In this document: positions 31,001 to 40,822 of the stretch, in pieces
How positions within the stretch are numbered: the first letter of the stretch is position 1
Layout of the letters: each line of letters opens with the position of its first letter
NCBI GenBank assembly: GCA_026419775.2
Contig: JAOPGA020001032.1
Location: 1-64,000 of the forward strand
Source: Acrasis kona
Taxonomy: Eukaryota; Heterolobosea; Eutetramitea; Acrasida; Acrasidae
Length of the DNA: 64,000 nucleotides
Reading direction: 5' to 3'
Translations under genes and position numbers: made by a program
Notes under the pieces: model-generated
Databases searched by the model: none
What the model was told of the DNA's origin: nothing
What the model saw: the letters and a program-made list of their open reading frames with translations, nothing else

Positions 31001-33017
31001 TACAAATCAGTATTGGGAAAGGACTCACCTGACTCCACATCTATTAGTGGTAGCAGTAGGAGTGGTGGTGATTATGACAGTGTTGAAACTAATGGTTATG
31101 GAGTGGTAGTGATTTTGGGTGATGAAAGTACTTGTATAAGCTACAGTACGACATTGCTCAATAACGACCCAGATGTAATTGTTTATTTTATATCAATCAT
31201 GTATAATATTGATTCATTATCTAATAAATACAATAACCGACTGTATATATTACAGCCCAGTCCATTCTTTAGTGTAAGCGATTACACTTATCGATCCAAC
31301 ACTGCTCAAGATTTGAGCACCAGCTCATTCTACGGGGCAATGATTGCGAGTGGTGGGTTGGGTATTAGCGACAGCAATAGTTTAGAGGGTTATCAAGTGG
31401 GTTACATTGTCGGTAACATTTTATCACAAATACCAAGCCCTCCTTATAACTTTGATGCACTGTTATCTGCTGCTTATAGCCAAAGTACATTTTATGTACA
31501 AAGCATTCAATACGGTCCGTTATCTAGCAGTTGCGCTAATTATGCATGTGGATGTAATCAAATGGCACGTCACTCCTTCATGGTCACCACTGGAAACTAC
31601 GAGGGCTATATGGGCGGTAGAAGTCTATTTGGCGCATCGCAGCAATCAAGCGAAAAAATACTCAGTAAGCGATCTGAATCCTGAGTGTATACTAACTTAT
31701 GAATTAGCATGTGGATATGAATTCCCAGTGTACACCTTTCCTGCTACTTATTCTTTGTTGATTATATTTGGATTGATTGGCTTGGTGGTATTAATAGTGG
31801 TAATCGTGCTCATCATCATATGGAGGTATAGAATCAGCCTAAAGACCAAACACGCTCCTAAATCTGGCAACATGGTGCTTTCCTTCACTGATGTACAAAA
31901 CTCTACAAAATTGTAAGTCATGATAACGTGCACGCGTGTGCTGACAATGAATAGATGGAGCACCAAACCAGCAGATATGAAATTGGCACTAAGAGTGCAT
32001 AATCAAATGATGAGGTCGTTGATTAAAAAGTACAATGGATATGAAGTAAAAACACAGGGAGATAGTTTCATGGTTTGTTTTTGTGACTGTTGGTCCGCAG
32101 TCAAATGGGCATGTGACGTACAAAAGTGTTTGATAGATTGCGATTGGCCAGCGAATATATTGGATTCTTTCGATTGTAGAGTGGAATGGGATAGCGAGAG
32201 AAGAAAGATCTTCAGAGGACTAAGGGTGAGAATCGGATTGCATTATGGAGAAGCAGAGAGAATCATTGATTCCACCACCAATAGACCTGATTACTTTGGT
32301 AACACCGTTAACACTGCAGGTAAGTAGTAGTAACCGTATTGAAGGTGCTAATGCATTTATATAGCTAGGGTAGAATCGGAGGCAAAGGGTGGTCAAGTGT
32401 ACATATCAGAGCACTTGTTTGAGGTGGTAAAGGACCAGTTGATTGATTTGAAATCAATACAACCAGATGCCATCAAATTACCGACGGCATCCGATATGGA
32501 ACAAAGAACTGGACAAGAGAACGTTCCTCCTACTTTTGTCATTTCTAATTTTGAGGAAAGCGAGTCTCTTGTGGATGGTCCAAAGAACAACTTGTTTGTG
32601 ACGCCTTCCACTCCACATCTCTCCAAATATGCCCTCACGAATGATGAGTCGAGTGCTGAAGTGGATGATTTTCTACCAGAGACCATGGATGACCAAATAT
32701 TGTATGATTTGGCTGGTTCTTATGAACTGAAGGGTCTTCAAGATAAAGTAAATATTTATCAAATAAAGTATTATTGTTTGAGAGAGAGGAAATATGATGA
32801 TACAAAGAAGGAAGAGGAAGACCATCATAAGGCCTCTAATAAATCAGGCGAAAACACTCGTAGATCCTCAAAACATACAAGTAGGAGGGGTAGTTCTTTA
32901 TCAAGGTTTGGGTCCAAGAGCAGTCTTGCTGGTAGTTTACTGGGAGATGATTTACTAAGTAATCCTTCTACACCTGTGGTGGCCAAGACAAAAGGAAAAC
33001 AAGTACTACCTGTTTAA
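28083..33017 (+). CDS. Receptor-type adenylyl cyclase with three tandem Venus-flytrap ectodomains, six exons
   Basis: Exons 28083-28570, 28608-28860, 28898-31664, 31708-31912, 31955-32319 and 32365-33017 join in phase (introns 37, 37, 43, 42, 45 bases) to 1576 residues. After a signal peptide (MKLSMWLALILTISYSVCQ) come three type-1 periplasmic-binding-protein (ANF-receptor-like) modules, residues ~20-398, 408-791 and 797-1165. The first and last end in similar Cys motifs (ACGCNSGTRS, ACGCNQMARH); the second has ASCCNSGIRS. One membrane helix (~1185-1208) leads to a class III cyclase domain: FTDVQNSTKLW and KTQGDSF supply the two metal aspartates, Lys in VKTQGD and Asp in PDYFGNTVN predict ATP specificity, and NTAARVES the transition-state Asn/Arg. 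The 160-residue tail is Ser-rich. Start chosen at the signal peptide. Confidence 0.92.
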
Positions 33018-33189
33018 ATTGTGTAAAATAAAAATAATTTAATATTGATTTCAATTCTGATTTCATGTCAAAGTCTAGGTTGGATTCGTGACCAGGAGAT
33101 ATTATATTTGATCAATCAAAGATAAGATTGTAATCACAGATATTTTTAAATTGAATTATTATTATATCACCATTAGATCAAAAAGAAAA

Positions 33190-33960
33190 ATGAAGGGAAC
33201 ATCGAGACCAGCACCCAGTTTCAAATTATCATCCCCTTTCCTCTCAATCAGCACAGCTCATGGTGAGAAGACGTTAACGGCCCCAAGGACCCCCTCCATG
33301 AAGTTTAAAGATGACAGGTTCGACCCCAGGTCCAACAATGTGAACGACATGGTGGCAGTTTTGGATAACCAGCTCTATATTGGTAATTCATCTGCAGCAA
33401 AGAGCACCAAATTGCTTTCAGCTCATGGCGTAACCATGCTAATTGACTGCAGCGACGACCTTTTAGAAACTACTATTAAATATCACCGAATTGAATTAAA
33501 AGACAATAACGGTGAGGATATTTCAAAGTACTTTGACTCCACCAACTCAATCATTAGAGACGAAGTACACATTAACTGCGGAAGAGTTCTAGTATATTGT
33601 ACAGCTGGTATCTCCAGAAGTGTAGCCCTCGTCATCGCGTACCTAATCAAAGAGTCAGGCATGACCTTGCGACAAGCATTTTTACACGTACACCAGAAGA
33701 GATGCATCATTGCGCCAAACCTTCGTTACTTTGACGCGCTGATACGATATGAAATAGAAACTACGAACCAGTCCACAATGTCTTTTGATGAATATGTAAT
33801 GTACTACTCTGGTGCCGCCACAATAGATCAACTGAAACAAGGACACGAAGTGATATCCGAAATCAACACACCATTTTCCAACCTGGTCCACGACCTTACG
33901 GATAAGCATAGAAACGAATATGAAACACTTGTACAGGAATTGTTAAAAATAAAAGAATAG
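33190..33960 (+). CDS. Dual-specificity protein phosphatase
   Basis: 256 residues from ATG 33190 (an upstream in-frame TTG at 33151 is not needed). The N-terminal ~60 residues are Ser/Pro/basic and likely disordered. The DUSP domain follows: QLYIGNSSAAKS, then VTMLIDCSDD, a general-acid loop ELKDNNGEDISKYF, and the P-loop VYCTAGISRSVALV with nucleophilic Cys and Arg. The family's His before the Cys is Tyr here. PNLRYFDALIRYE closes the domain. A 50-residue helical tail follows. The Cys-x5-Arg core and acid Asp are intact, so activity is plausible, with altered nucleophile pKa. Substrates are unknown. Confidence 0.88.
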   Translation: MKGTSRPAPSFKLSSPFLSISTAHGEKTLTAPRTPSMKFKDDRFDPRSNNVNDMVAVLDNQLYIGNSSAAKSTKLLSAHGVTMLIDCSDDLLETTIKYHRIELKDNNGEDISKYFDSTNSIIRDEVHINCGRVLVYCTAGISRSVALVIAYLIKESGMTLRQAFLHVHQKRCIIAPNLRYFDALIRYEIETTNQSTMSFDEYVMYYSGAATIDQLKQGHEVISEINTPFSNLVHDLTDKHRNEYETLVQELLKIKE

Positions 33961-33977
33961 AATTGTAAAGAACTTTT

Positions 33978-35089
33978 TTAATGCGACACAAGAAGAGCCA
34001 ATAAAACTTCCACACAAATTAGAATAATAATTAAATTTTCTGCATTCTCGCTCTTCCTGCTGTGTTGAAGTTCCATAAAGAACTGTGTGTTTATTTGAAT
34101 AAAATCCAATTTTTTATCTACGTTTTGGTATCTTTCTCCAATTTCAAACTCTCGATTTAGAACGTCAAGTACTTGGTCATATTGTTCAAAGTTCCAACTA
34201 ATTTCCGGTCTCTCTAACAGTCTCACATTAATGAGCAGGTCACATTTAAGTGCGTTGCTTTCTGCAATAAGAGGCACCAGGCGTGTTCCTTCCTTTTTTA
34301 AAATGGTACGTGTGATTTGGATCTTTGCGTTGAGGTGTTGAAAAGCGTTCAAAATGTGTTGAGTGGTGTCTTCGAAAGATTTGAGCGCCGCGCTTCTGCA
34401 TAATATTCCGCTTATTATATTCAAGCTGTTTAGGTCCATGTTTTTTAAAATGAATTTATCTTGATGAAGCTGACACCATTTGTCGAGGTTAGGATTTAAT
34501 ATGATTGGTAGATCTATAAATTGTGAGTAGAGTAACTATAAAAGCCTTACTGTCGTGTTTTTCAACGCTGCTTTGTGTGTCAGTGATTTCTCTTAGCTTG
34601 TTTAACCAGTGGGTTTGGTCTTCCTCGTTTCTGCAATCAAAGAACCCAACAGAGCCAAAGTTATATACATTCATGTACCATAAATTAGTTTCGTGTTGGA
34701 ACCGAACTAACAAACTTCTTTTAGTCCTCTCTAATACCCTACTATTGGGGGTTGCTTGCACCATCTCGTACACAACATCTAAGTTGAAGAAACGACTGAG
34801 TGTGTGAGTGGGTTTGTAACTAAGGAGTTGCGTACGATAAGTTGTATGCATTTAAAAGGTACGGTTCATTAGGGTTTCCCTCTATAATTGGATCGAAAAA
34901 ATCTACGTCCTTATCTTTCAAAATAACATCCTCGTCATTATCGATCATGTGTTGATGTTCGTGGTGCTCCACAACACCATGATATCTTCTGATAAATGGA
35001 CTGGATATTTTATTAACGTTAATAAATCTTCGTGTAGATACTCCATTGTATCTCTTCAGACAAAGACCAACAAAGCGTCTCATGTGCAT
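33978..35089 (-). CDS. RMND1/RMD1 family (DUF155) mitochondrial protein, three exons
   Basis: Coding order on the minus strand: 35089-34836, 34795-34551, 34513-33978; introns of 40 and 37 bases; 344 residues. The N-terminus (MHMRRFVGLCLKRYNGVSTR) is rich in Arg without acids, as in mitochondrial presequences. DUF155 landmarks: LLNAYNLSRFFNLDVVYEM across the first junction, VYNFGSVGFFDCRNEEDQ, and a C-terminal coil EFEIGERYQNVDKKLDFIQ leading to a membrane helix (AENLIIILICVEVLLALLV). In animals RMND1 anchors mitoribosomes at the inner membrane and supports translation. It is convergent with the phosphatase gene, 17 bases apart. Start assigned from the presequence; the next Met (35083) is an alternative. 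Confidence 0.85.
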
Positions 35090-35760
35090 GCTTGTGATAA
35101 TTACAATCTAATATTACAAGAATTGCGGAATTTTTACCAGCTGGGAAATAACGCTCTTGTGTTAAAAAGTGTGTGTTTATTGAATGTTGGCCGGTGAGAC
35201 ACCATCTATTTTCATAAGCCAGTAGTAATACCATGTGTTCCAGAGTCACTTGAACAGAAATTGAGTCGAATTGGGTGTTGACGAATCCTCTACACCAGGT
35301 CTCGAATTAAAACGAGCTGAAATAGTTCGTCAAAAGTACATTTTGTGCCGAGTGACATCATGTGGTCATTCTTCCGTATCTCTCCGGACGCAGTTGTTAA
35401 AGCCTGTCTAGCTATTGGTACATTGAGTTGAGCTCTTCTCGTCATAGGTATGGATGGTATTGTGATGTTTAAATTGTTTACGTTATGGTGCTTTATTGGC
35501 TCCCTGCTTCGGTTTTGTAGACGCAGCTCCAGTTTGTAGTTTTGGTTAATAATGTTGCGCCAAAGACACTCCCCTCGAATGGGAACCCATTCGTTTCCGT
35601 TAAAAAACGAACACTCCACATGTTGGTGCTGTTTTCTCAATAGTTTTTGCAGTCTTAATGTAATCATGGAAAGGGTTATCATTTTGTTCACACGTAAACA
35701 TATGCTTGTTCTATCGAAGTCTGACTTGACCATTATCGTGACTCTATCGTCGTTTTGCAT
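35019..35760 (-). CDS. Hypothetical protein with ubiquitin-fold-like segment; broken or overlapping 3' end
   Basis: ATG 35760 opens a 156-residue frame. The first ~80 residues (RVTIMVKSDFDRTSICLRV.., then LRLQKLLRKQHQHVECSFF, KLELRLQNR) look like a ubiquitin-like or PB1 fold. It stops at TAG 35290-35292. A second frame, shifted by one base, continues without a break (GFVNTQFDSISVQVTLEHM..) to 35019, overlapping the first codons of the RMND1 gene. I found no GT-AG intron of suitable phase, so a single-base indel near 35284-35300 or an unusual splice is possible. If the stop is real, the protein ends at 35290. Function unknown. Confidence 0.5.
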
Positions 35761-35839
35761 CGTGTATGTTTATTCTCGTCTTAAAATAGAATTTAAATAA
35801 AGAATCTCTAGACGTTTTACAATTCCCGCATCCTCAAAT

Positions 35840-36410
35840 CAAAACATGTGTACTAACACAAACGCCAACTGCAACACCAACGCCCACTACTACTAATGCA
35901 ACACCAAGACAAACAGACACACCCACCGCATCACAAACACCAACACAGACGCAATCGTCAACACCATTGCCAACACCTACACCAACACCAACGTCTTCGC
36001 AAACTCAAACATTCACACCATCATCAATTCCAACTGTAGTATCTTCACGATTCAGATTGGTAGAGTCTCTGGCGCCACCAACAAGCCAACCTTAAATGTG
36101 CAGAATAACGGAATACTGTTACAGTCGTCAGTCAATCAAGGCGATAGATCTGGAGTATGCTTCGATGGAACTGCTGCATTAGCTGGTTCTCAAGCTTATT
36201 TAGCCTTCACCCTTCCATCACTACAGTCCCAATCACAAGTGGAGATGTGGTTGATGCCAACCAACCGTGATAGATCTGTATCCACGTCATTGACAAGTTC
36301 AAAACTCAACTCAAATACCGACCAGACAAGCTCAAAGGCGCTGCAATTGTCACCACAAAGCACATACTTGATTTTAATGACGAGGAGAATGGTTTGTGTG
36401 TAAAATAAGA
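35840..36410 (+). pseudogene. Fragment of a Pro/Thr-stalk and LamG-like surface protein
   Basis: A Thr/Pro-rich open stretch (about 35850-36093, PTPTPTSSQTQ) resembles the stalk of the LamG receptor gene at 24.5 kb. Right after it, in shifted frames, come IGRVSGATNKPTLN and SGVCFDGTAALAGSQAYLAF, typical of a LamG-like strand pattern. There is no start codon or signal peptide, and the frames are interrupted, so this is a remnant rather than a gene. Confidence 0.5.
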
Positions 36411-37690
36411 TTCTTTGTGTATACAGACGCACAGCAAAGTAGACTGGCTGAGGTCAGAAAAAGATGAAATTGAAATGTACGCTCCAAAGATATTCGTTGT
36501 AACTATTTGTTATCTGATACCCATGGTTACAAAAATGCTTTTACAAACGAAATATATTGTATAATCCTATATTATATCATATAACATCCCCAGTGTTGAT
36601 ACCCTGGTTGTTATTAAATTATTGATCGATTATTAATAATTTGTTGANATGTCCGATTAAGAATTTGTTCAACGTCAATCGCCATAATATCAATATATTA
36701 TTAATAATCTATTAATAATGAGTGGATTATCTTGTAACATTTACCCAACTAATTGACAACATCATATTGATGTAAAATAGTCAAATTGTAAAATTTATTG
36801 ATTTCATCAATAGCAGGTCTAGGGCACTCAAATGTAAAATGTTTACTTATAAGTATAAGAAAAAGAGTCAGTTTATATTTATCTTTGTTATCAACCATGT
36901 TCTGATACCATGCATATTATAAAGTCTTTCGGTATCAACAAAAACATAAAGCATTTTCAACAAATATAATAATAAATAATGTTTAATGAGAAGAGAAAGG
37001 TTGCAATGATAATAACGTCTTCACATAAAAAGATCATCCTATTTTGTAAAAAGATGGTTGGTTTTATAACGGATGTCACAAATGACTAGAACCTAGTTGT
37101 GAAAAATGAGGTTGAGGAAATACCAATCACTGTTTTCAAGCCGATAAATAAACACATGGCCGACAGAACCCCAATAAGCAACGAGGATGGACCAGTAGAC
37201 GAACTTGTTTGCCAGTTGATTTACTGGAATTTAATTGAACTACATTACAGAAATGAAAGTGATCTCGGCGAACGTTTTTTAAGAGAATTCTATCAGACAA
37301 GGAGATGCGATCAATTTCATAACATGAAGCCCTATAGGGATGGCCTCGAAAATTATTTGGGAACAGATGGTGCGAGTGAAAAGACAACTCGGAGAACACG
37401 AGATTACATATTATTCTAATAGGCTTGAATTGTGGTTGTGGCTACCTTTTTTATAGATTTTGGTTGTTGCAACCGGCGAAAATTTTGACTCGCAGCTGCA
37501 ACCGTTTTTTAAATGAGTGAAAAAGAGAGGTTCTGACAACGGGTAGTGGAAACTGGTAAAATGAAGATGGTGGCCATCACTTATTAAATTAAGTAGTCAC
37601 CACCAAAAAACATGCGTTGCTATTACTAATAAACATGTGTTGTTGTTTGGCAAATTCATTTTCCATCTCAGTCTGAGTCCTTCTCTTCTT
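36411..37690. other. AT-rich decayed region
   Basis: Very AT-rich (especially 36500-37000, with TTATTAATAAT motifs and an N at 36648). An open frame at 37099-37419 without homology (ATG at 37156) may be another remnant; I see no support for a functional gene. Confidence 0.4.
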
Positions 37691-38000
37691 CTTTTGTGGC
37701 CCGTCTACTTCCTTTCGAAAAGTTGGAATGTATTCATTGCCTGCTTTAAGCTCGCGCTCTGAAATACAATCTCACACCCAATCCGGAGTCCATAATTGTA
37801 CATCAGTTTTGTCTTCCACGTAGGTGTAAGTAGCATCCCCGTTCTCAAAAATAATACAATTTGGCTGTCTTGCGAGCGACCTTGTGATGCTTCCTCCATT
37901 TTCTTTAATTGTACCCTGCAGCTCTTCGTAGATGCTATCCTCATCTACATCGATATAGAAAACCAAGTCCTTGAATATTGTTAACCTGGCACCGGCAGTT
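37690..38000 (-). pseudogene. BRCT-domain fragment with internal TGA
   Basis: From about 37996 the minus frame reads IFKDLVFYIDVDED, then LQGTIKENGGSITRS, NCIIFENGD and WTPDWV, a TGA, then DCISERELKAGNEYIPTF. This follows a BRCT domain (strand, helix, GG turn, IIF strand, W-V-x-D-C-I helix). The TGA (37769-37771) sits exactly where one residue is expected, and Arg (CGA) would fit. No upstream coding sequence continues it, so it appears to be a detached, decayed fragment. Confidence 0.55.
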
Positions 38001-38229
38001 GTTGGCTACCCGTCGACAAAAAGGTGGAACATTTTTGAGATTGTCTTCATCGAAATTTCCGGAAGTTGATTTGGTCAACTTTGTGTTTGTAAAGGTTCAT
38101 GAGCCCATACGTCAATCTTCATATTGTGATAATAACACTTTTATGTTGGTGTTTATACCTGGAAAAACAGTCGGTAGCCCAAACACATACCGCCATTAAT
38201 TTTCTATCGTCTTCTCAAACCAGATCATT

Positions 38230-39030
38230 TTAAATGCTATATGGATCATGTTATATACTATCGTATTATGTACCATCCTATTTTGTCAGAAAGTGATATT
38301 CTGTATGCAAAAGAGGTACATGAGTGATATGCAAAAGAATTTACGCAATTGTATGGAAATGAGAGTGCAAACACAATCAAATTTCATAGTGTAATTCATA
38401 TGTTTCATGAGGCGCTCATGTTTGGTCCACCATGTACCTATCACTCAAAACCGTTTGATCATTACCATCAACAACAAAAGAGGCTTGCTGGGCAATCGAC
38501 AAGCACCGGAGAAGAATTTGCCAATAAAATCACAGAAGTTTTAGAAACACTACGATGCCATTACCACGAGACTGACGAGTCCGAGGTGGCAAAATGGTTT
38601 ATAATTGACGACAACAACAAATTGAATAAGCAATCAACGTGAACATGAGTAACCCAGAAGATGGACAAGATTTGAATGGATGATTCGCTTCCTGAGATTA
38701 TAGAGAAACGATGGTAAATATTAAAGACTGGACAAGAAGTGGTCTGTGGAACATCGTTTATCCAGAAAACGAGGTCATGAAGAACACAGGGCTTGATCCG
38801 AAAATGATTTCGAACTCAGCGCAGAAGACATTGCGCAAGTATCAGGTCACATTAAAGACAANGAAGTCCACCTATTACTGTTGATGAACAGGTGAAGAAT
38901 GAAAATCAAATGTTTGCAGTTGAAATGGGATGGTGTGATGCTATTGACCAGTTCAAGTTGCTGAGAAGTGTTGACATGATTAAAAGAGATCGGACGACCA
39001 TATCTGTTGGCGATTATGTTATGTACTGAC
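38230..39030 (+). pseudogene. Degenerate DNA-transposase-like fragment
   Basis: In one plus frame the sequence reads EVHE, TGA (38325-38327), YAKEFTQLYG, then IKFHSVIHMFHEALMFGPP and FDHYHQQQKRLAGQS. The pattern K-x-H-x2-H, then F-G-P-P, then a Phe-rich segment and a helical stretch is typical of large transposase-derived proteins found in fungal and protist genomes (KDZ/tnp2-like). Further pieces in 38700-39030 (VDMIKRDRTTISVGDYVMY) look like the C-terminal part. Stops and an N (38862) interrupt it. Confidence 0.45.
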
Positions 39031-39289
39031 CTCAACTCATTTGGAACAATAACAAATACAGAGGTATGGAAGTTGGGTAAAAAGCACGTTCCAGTGGTGT
39101 TCCTGAATGTTTTTTCTGTTAATTCATCAATACATCAACACATGTACCCAAAAGCACAAAAAGTAATATTATAAATGAAAATTTTGCTGTTCGTATCAAT
39201 GATGTAACACCTGTACTTTTAGCAACAAAAGGAGACGAACAATATGTAACCACGCTACCATTTTTTTAGCCTATTAGAAATATATACTG

Positions 39290-40822
39290 TTATTGTGTAC
39301 TTCGTACATTTTTACGACAGTCGTCTCCCTCGTCGTCTGAAAATTCATCTTGGTCTTGGTTTTTGTTGAAGAATAGATTCTCATAAATACCTCCAAGATG
39401 AGCACCTGCGAAATCTTGTATCCTTCTATTGCAGTTTCTGACATCAAGCGTGTGGAGGGTTGCGGGTAGGTGTTTGAATATATAGTCTGTGAGGTGTTCC
39501 TGATTGCAACCGTTCATACTAAGCTCGAGCAGACCATTTGGTAGGTGTCTAAATGCCTCATCCGTTATGGTTCTTTGATTGCACCCCACTATGCCAAGCA
39601 CACGAAGGTTGTCAGGTAAATGTTGAAATGCCTTATCTGTAATAGCCTCCTGCCTACAACGCTCCACTCTAAGAGTATGCAGCATACTTGGAAGGTATCC
39701 AATCATTTTATCAGTGATTGTGCTACAATTGTAGATGAAAATCTCCCGAAGATTTGTGGGGAGATTTTGGAATGCATCGTTCGAAACTGCTTTTTGGTTA
39801 AAAATTTGCATGCTAAGACTATGGATGTTGTTTGGTAGAGATTGAAAGGCCTTGTCTGTGATTTTTTTCAAATTAAAAACAGTTAGGGTCTGTAGAGTTT
39901 TTGGCAGATGTTGAAATCCTTCATCTGTGATGTTCATCGAGCCGCCCATGATTAGATGACGAAGATTTATTGGTAATTTTTTCAGAGCTTTGTTTGTGAT
40001 GTACTTGCAAGCTCCTATATCGAGAGTATGAAGGCTTTTGGGTAGATATTGAAATGATTCGCCTGTTATTGTTTCCTGTAGGCAGTTGGACATTCTCAGT
40101 ATGCGTAAATTGTTTGGAAGAGATTGAAATATTTCATCCGTTAACTGAAAACAACTACTAATGTCAAGCTCACAAAGATTTTCTGGAAGACCAAGAAAGG
40201 CCTTGCTTGTGATTGTGCGCTGGTAACAAGCTTTCATTACAAGGGTTTCAATGGTTCTGGGTAGACATTGAATCCCCTTATCTGTAATACTCTCCTGATT
40301 GCACACTGATATATCGATCTTGCGTAGATTTTTAGGTAGTGTTTGCAGCATTTCATCTGTTATTGTTCGTATATGGCTGATATCAAGCGTATGGAGAGTG
40401 TCTGGCAGATAGCCGATAGCGGAGACGAAAGTGTCATTAGAAGATACGTTCAGAATTGTTAGGTGAGACAAATGTGTCTCGAGCAGGAATTTTGATACCT
40501 TTAGCGAAGGTAAAGCATGCAGGTTCACAATTATATTGCCTTGTCCAATTAACCAACGAATTTGGTCTTCTTTTCGAAGACACCATGCTTTGCCCTCCAT
40601 CACAAATGTGTTCCTGCGCCTATCATATACATCTCTCGACGTTTGCTTGGCATTTTTCCAGTCATCCATGTTTAAATAGGAAAGTACGTTATCGAGACAT
40701 TCCACAGGCATTTGAAGCAGCTTTATGATTTTCTCACCTTCAAGGGCAGAATCGTGGCGTAGTGCATTGGTACGTCGAAATTTTCTTCCACCTTCTTCCC
40801 TATCACTACTTCTTTTTCTCAT
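39290..40822 (-). CDS. F-box protein with leucine-rich repeats
   Basis: An intronless 510-residue protein. After a basic N-terminus (MRKRSSDREEGGRKFRR) an F-box-like segment spans about residues 34-75 (LLQMPVECLDNVLSYLN). From ~115 to ~480 there are about 14 cysteine-containing leucine-rich repeats of 23-26 residues with the consensus LP-x-x-L-x-x-L-x-I-x-x-C-x(4)-I-T-D-x-A-F-Q. The tail is acidic. It is a likely substrate receptor of an SCF ubiquitin ligase, with the repeats binding targets. Repeat units are similar enough to suggest recent expansion. Confidence 0.9.
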   Translation of the reverse strand: MRKRSSDREEGGRKFRRTNALRHDSALEGEKIIKLLQMPVECLDNVLSYLNMDDWKNAKQTSRDVYDRRRNTFVMEGKAWCLRKEDQIRWLIGQGNIIVNLHALPSLKVSKFLLETHLSHLTILNVSSNDTFVSAIGYLPDTLHTLDISHIRTITDEMLQTLPKNLRKIDISVCNQESITDKGIQCLPRTIETLVMKACYQRTITSKAFLGLPENLCELDISSCFQLTDEIFQSLPNNLRILRMSNCLQETITGESFQYLPKSLHTLDIGACKYITNKALKKLPINLRHLIMGGSMNITDEGFQHLPKTLQTLTVFNLKKITDKAFQSLPNNIHSLSMQIFNQKAVSNDAFQNLPTNLREIFIYNCSTITDKMIGYLPSMLHTLRVERCRQEAITDKAFQHLPDNLRVLGIVGCNQRTITDEAFRHLPNGLLELSMNGCNQEHLTDYIFKHLPATLHTLDVRNCNRRIQDFAGAHLGGIYENLFFNKNQDQDEFSDDEGDDCRKNVRSTQ

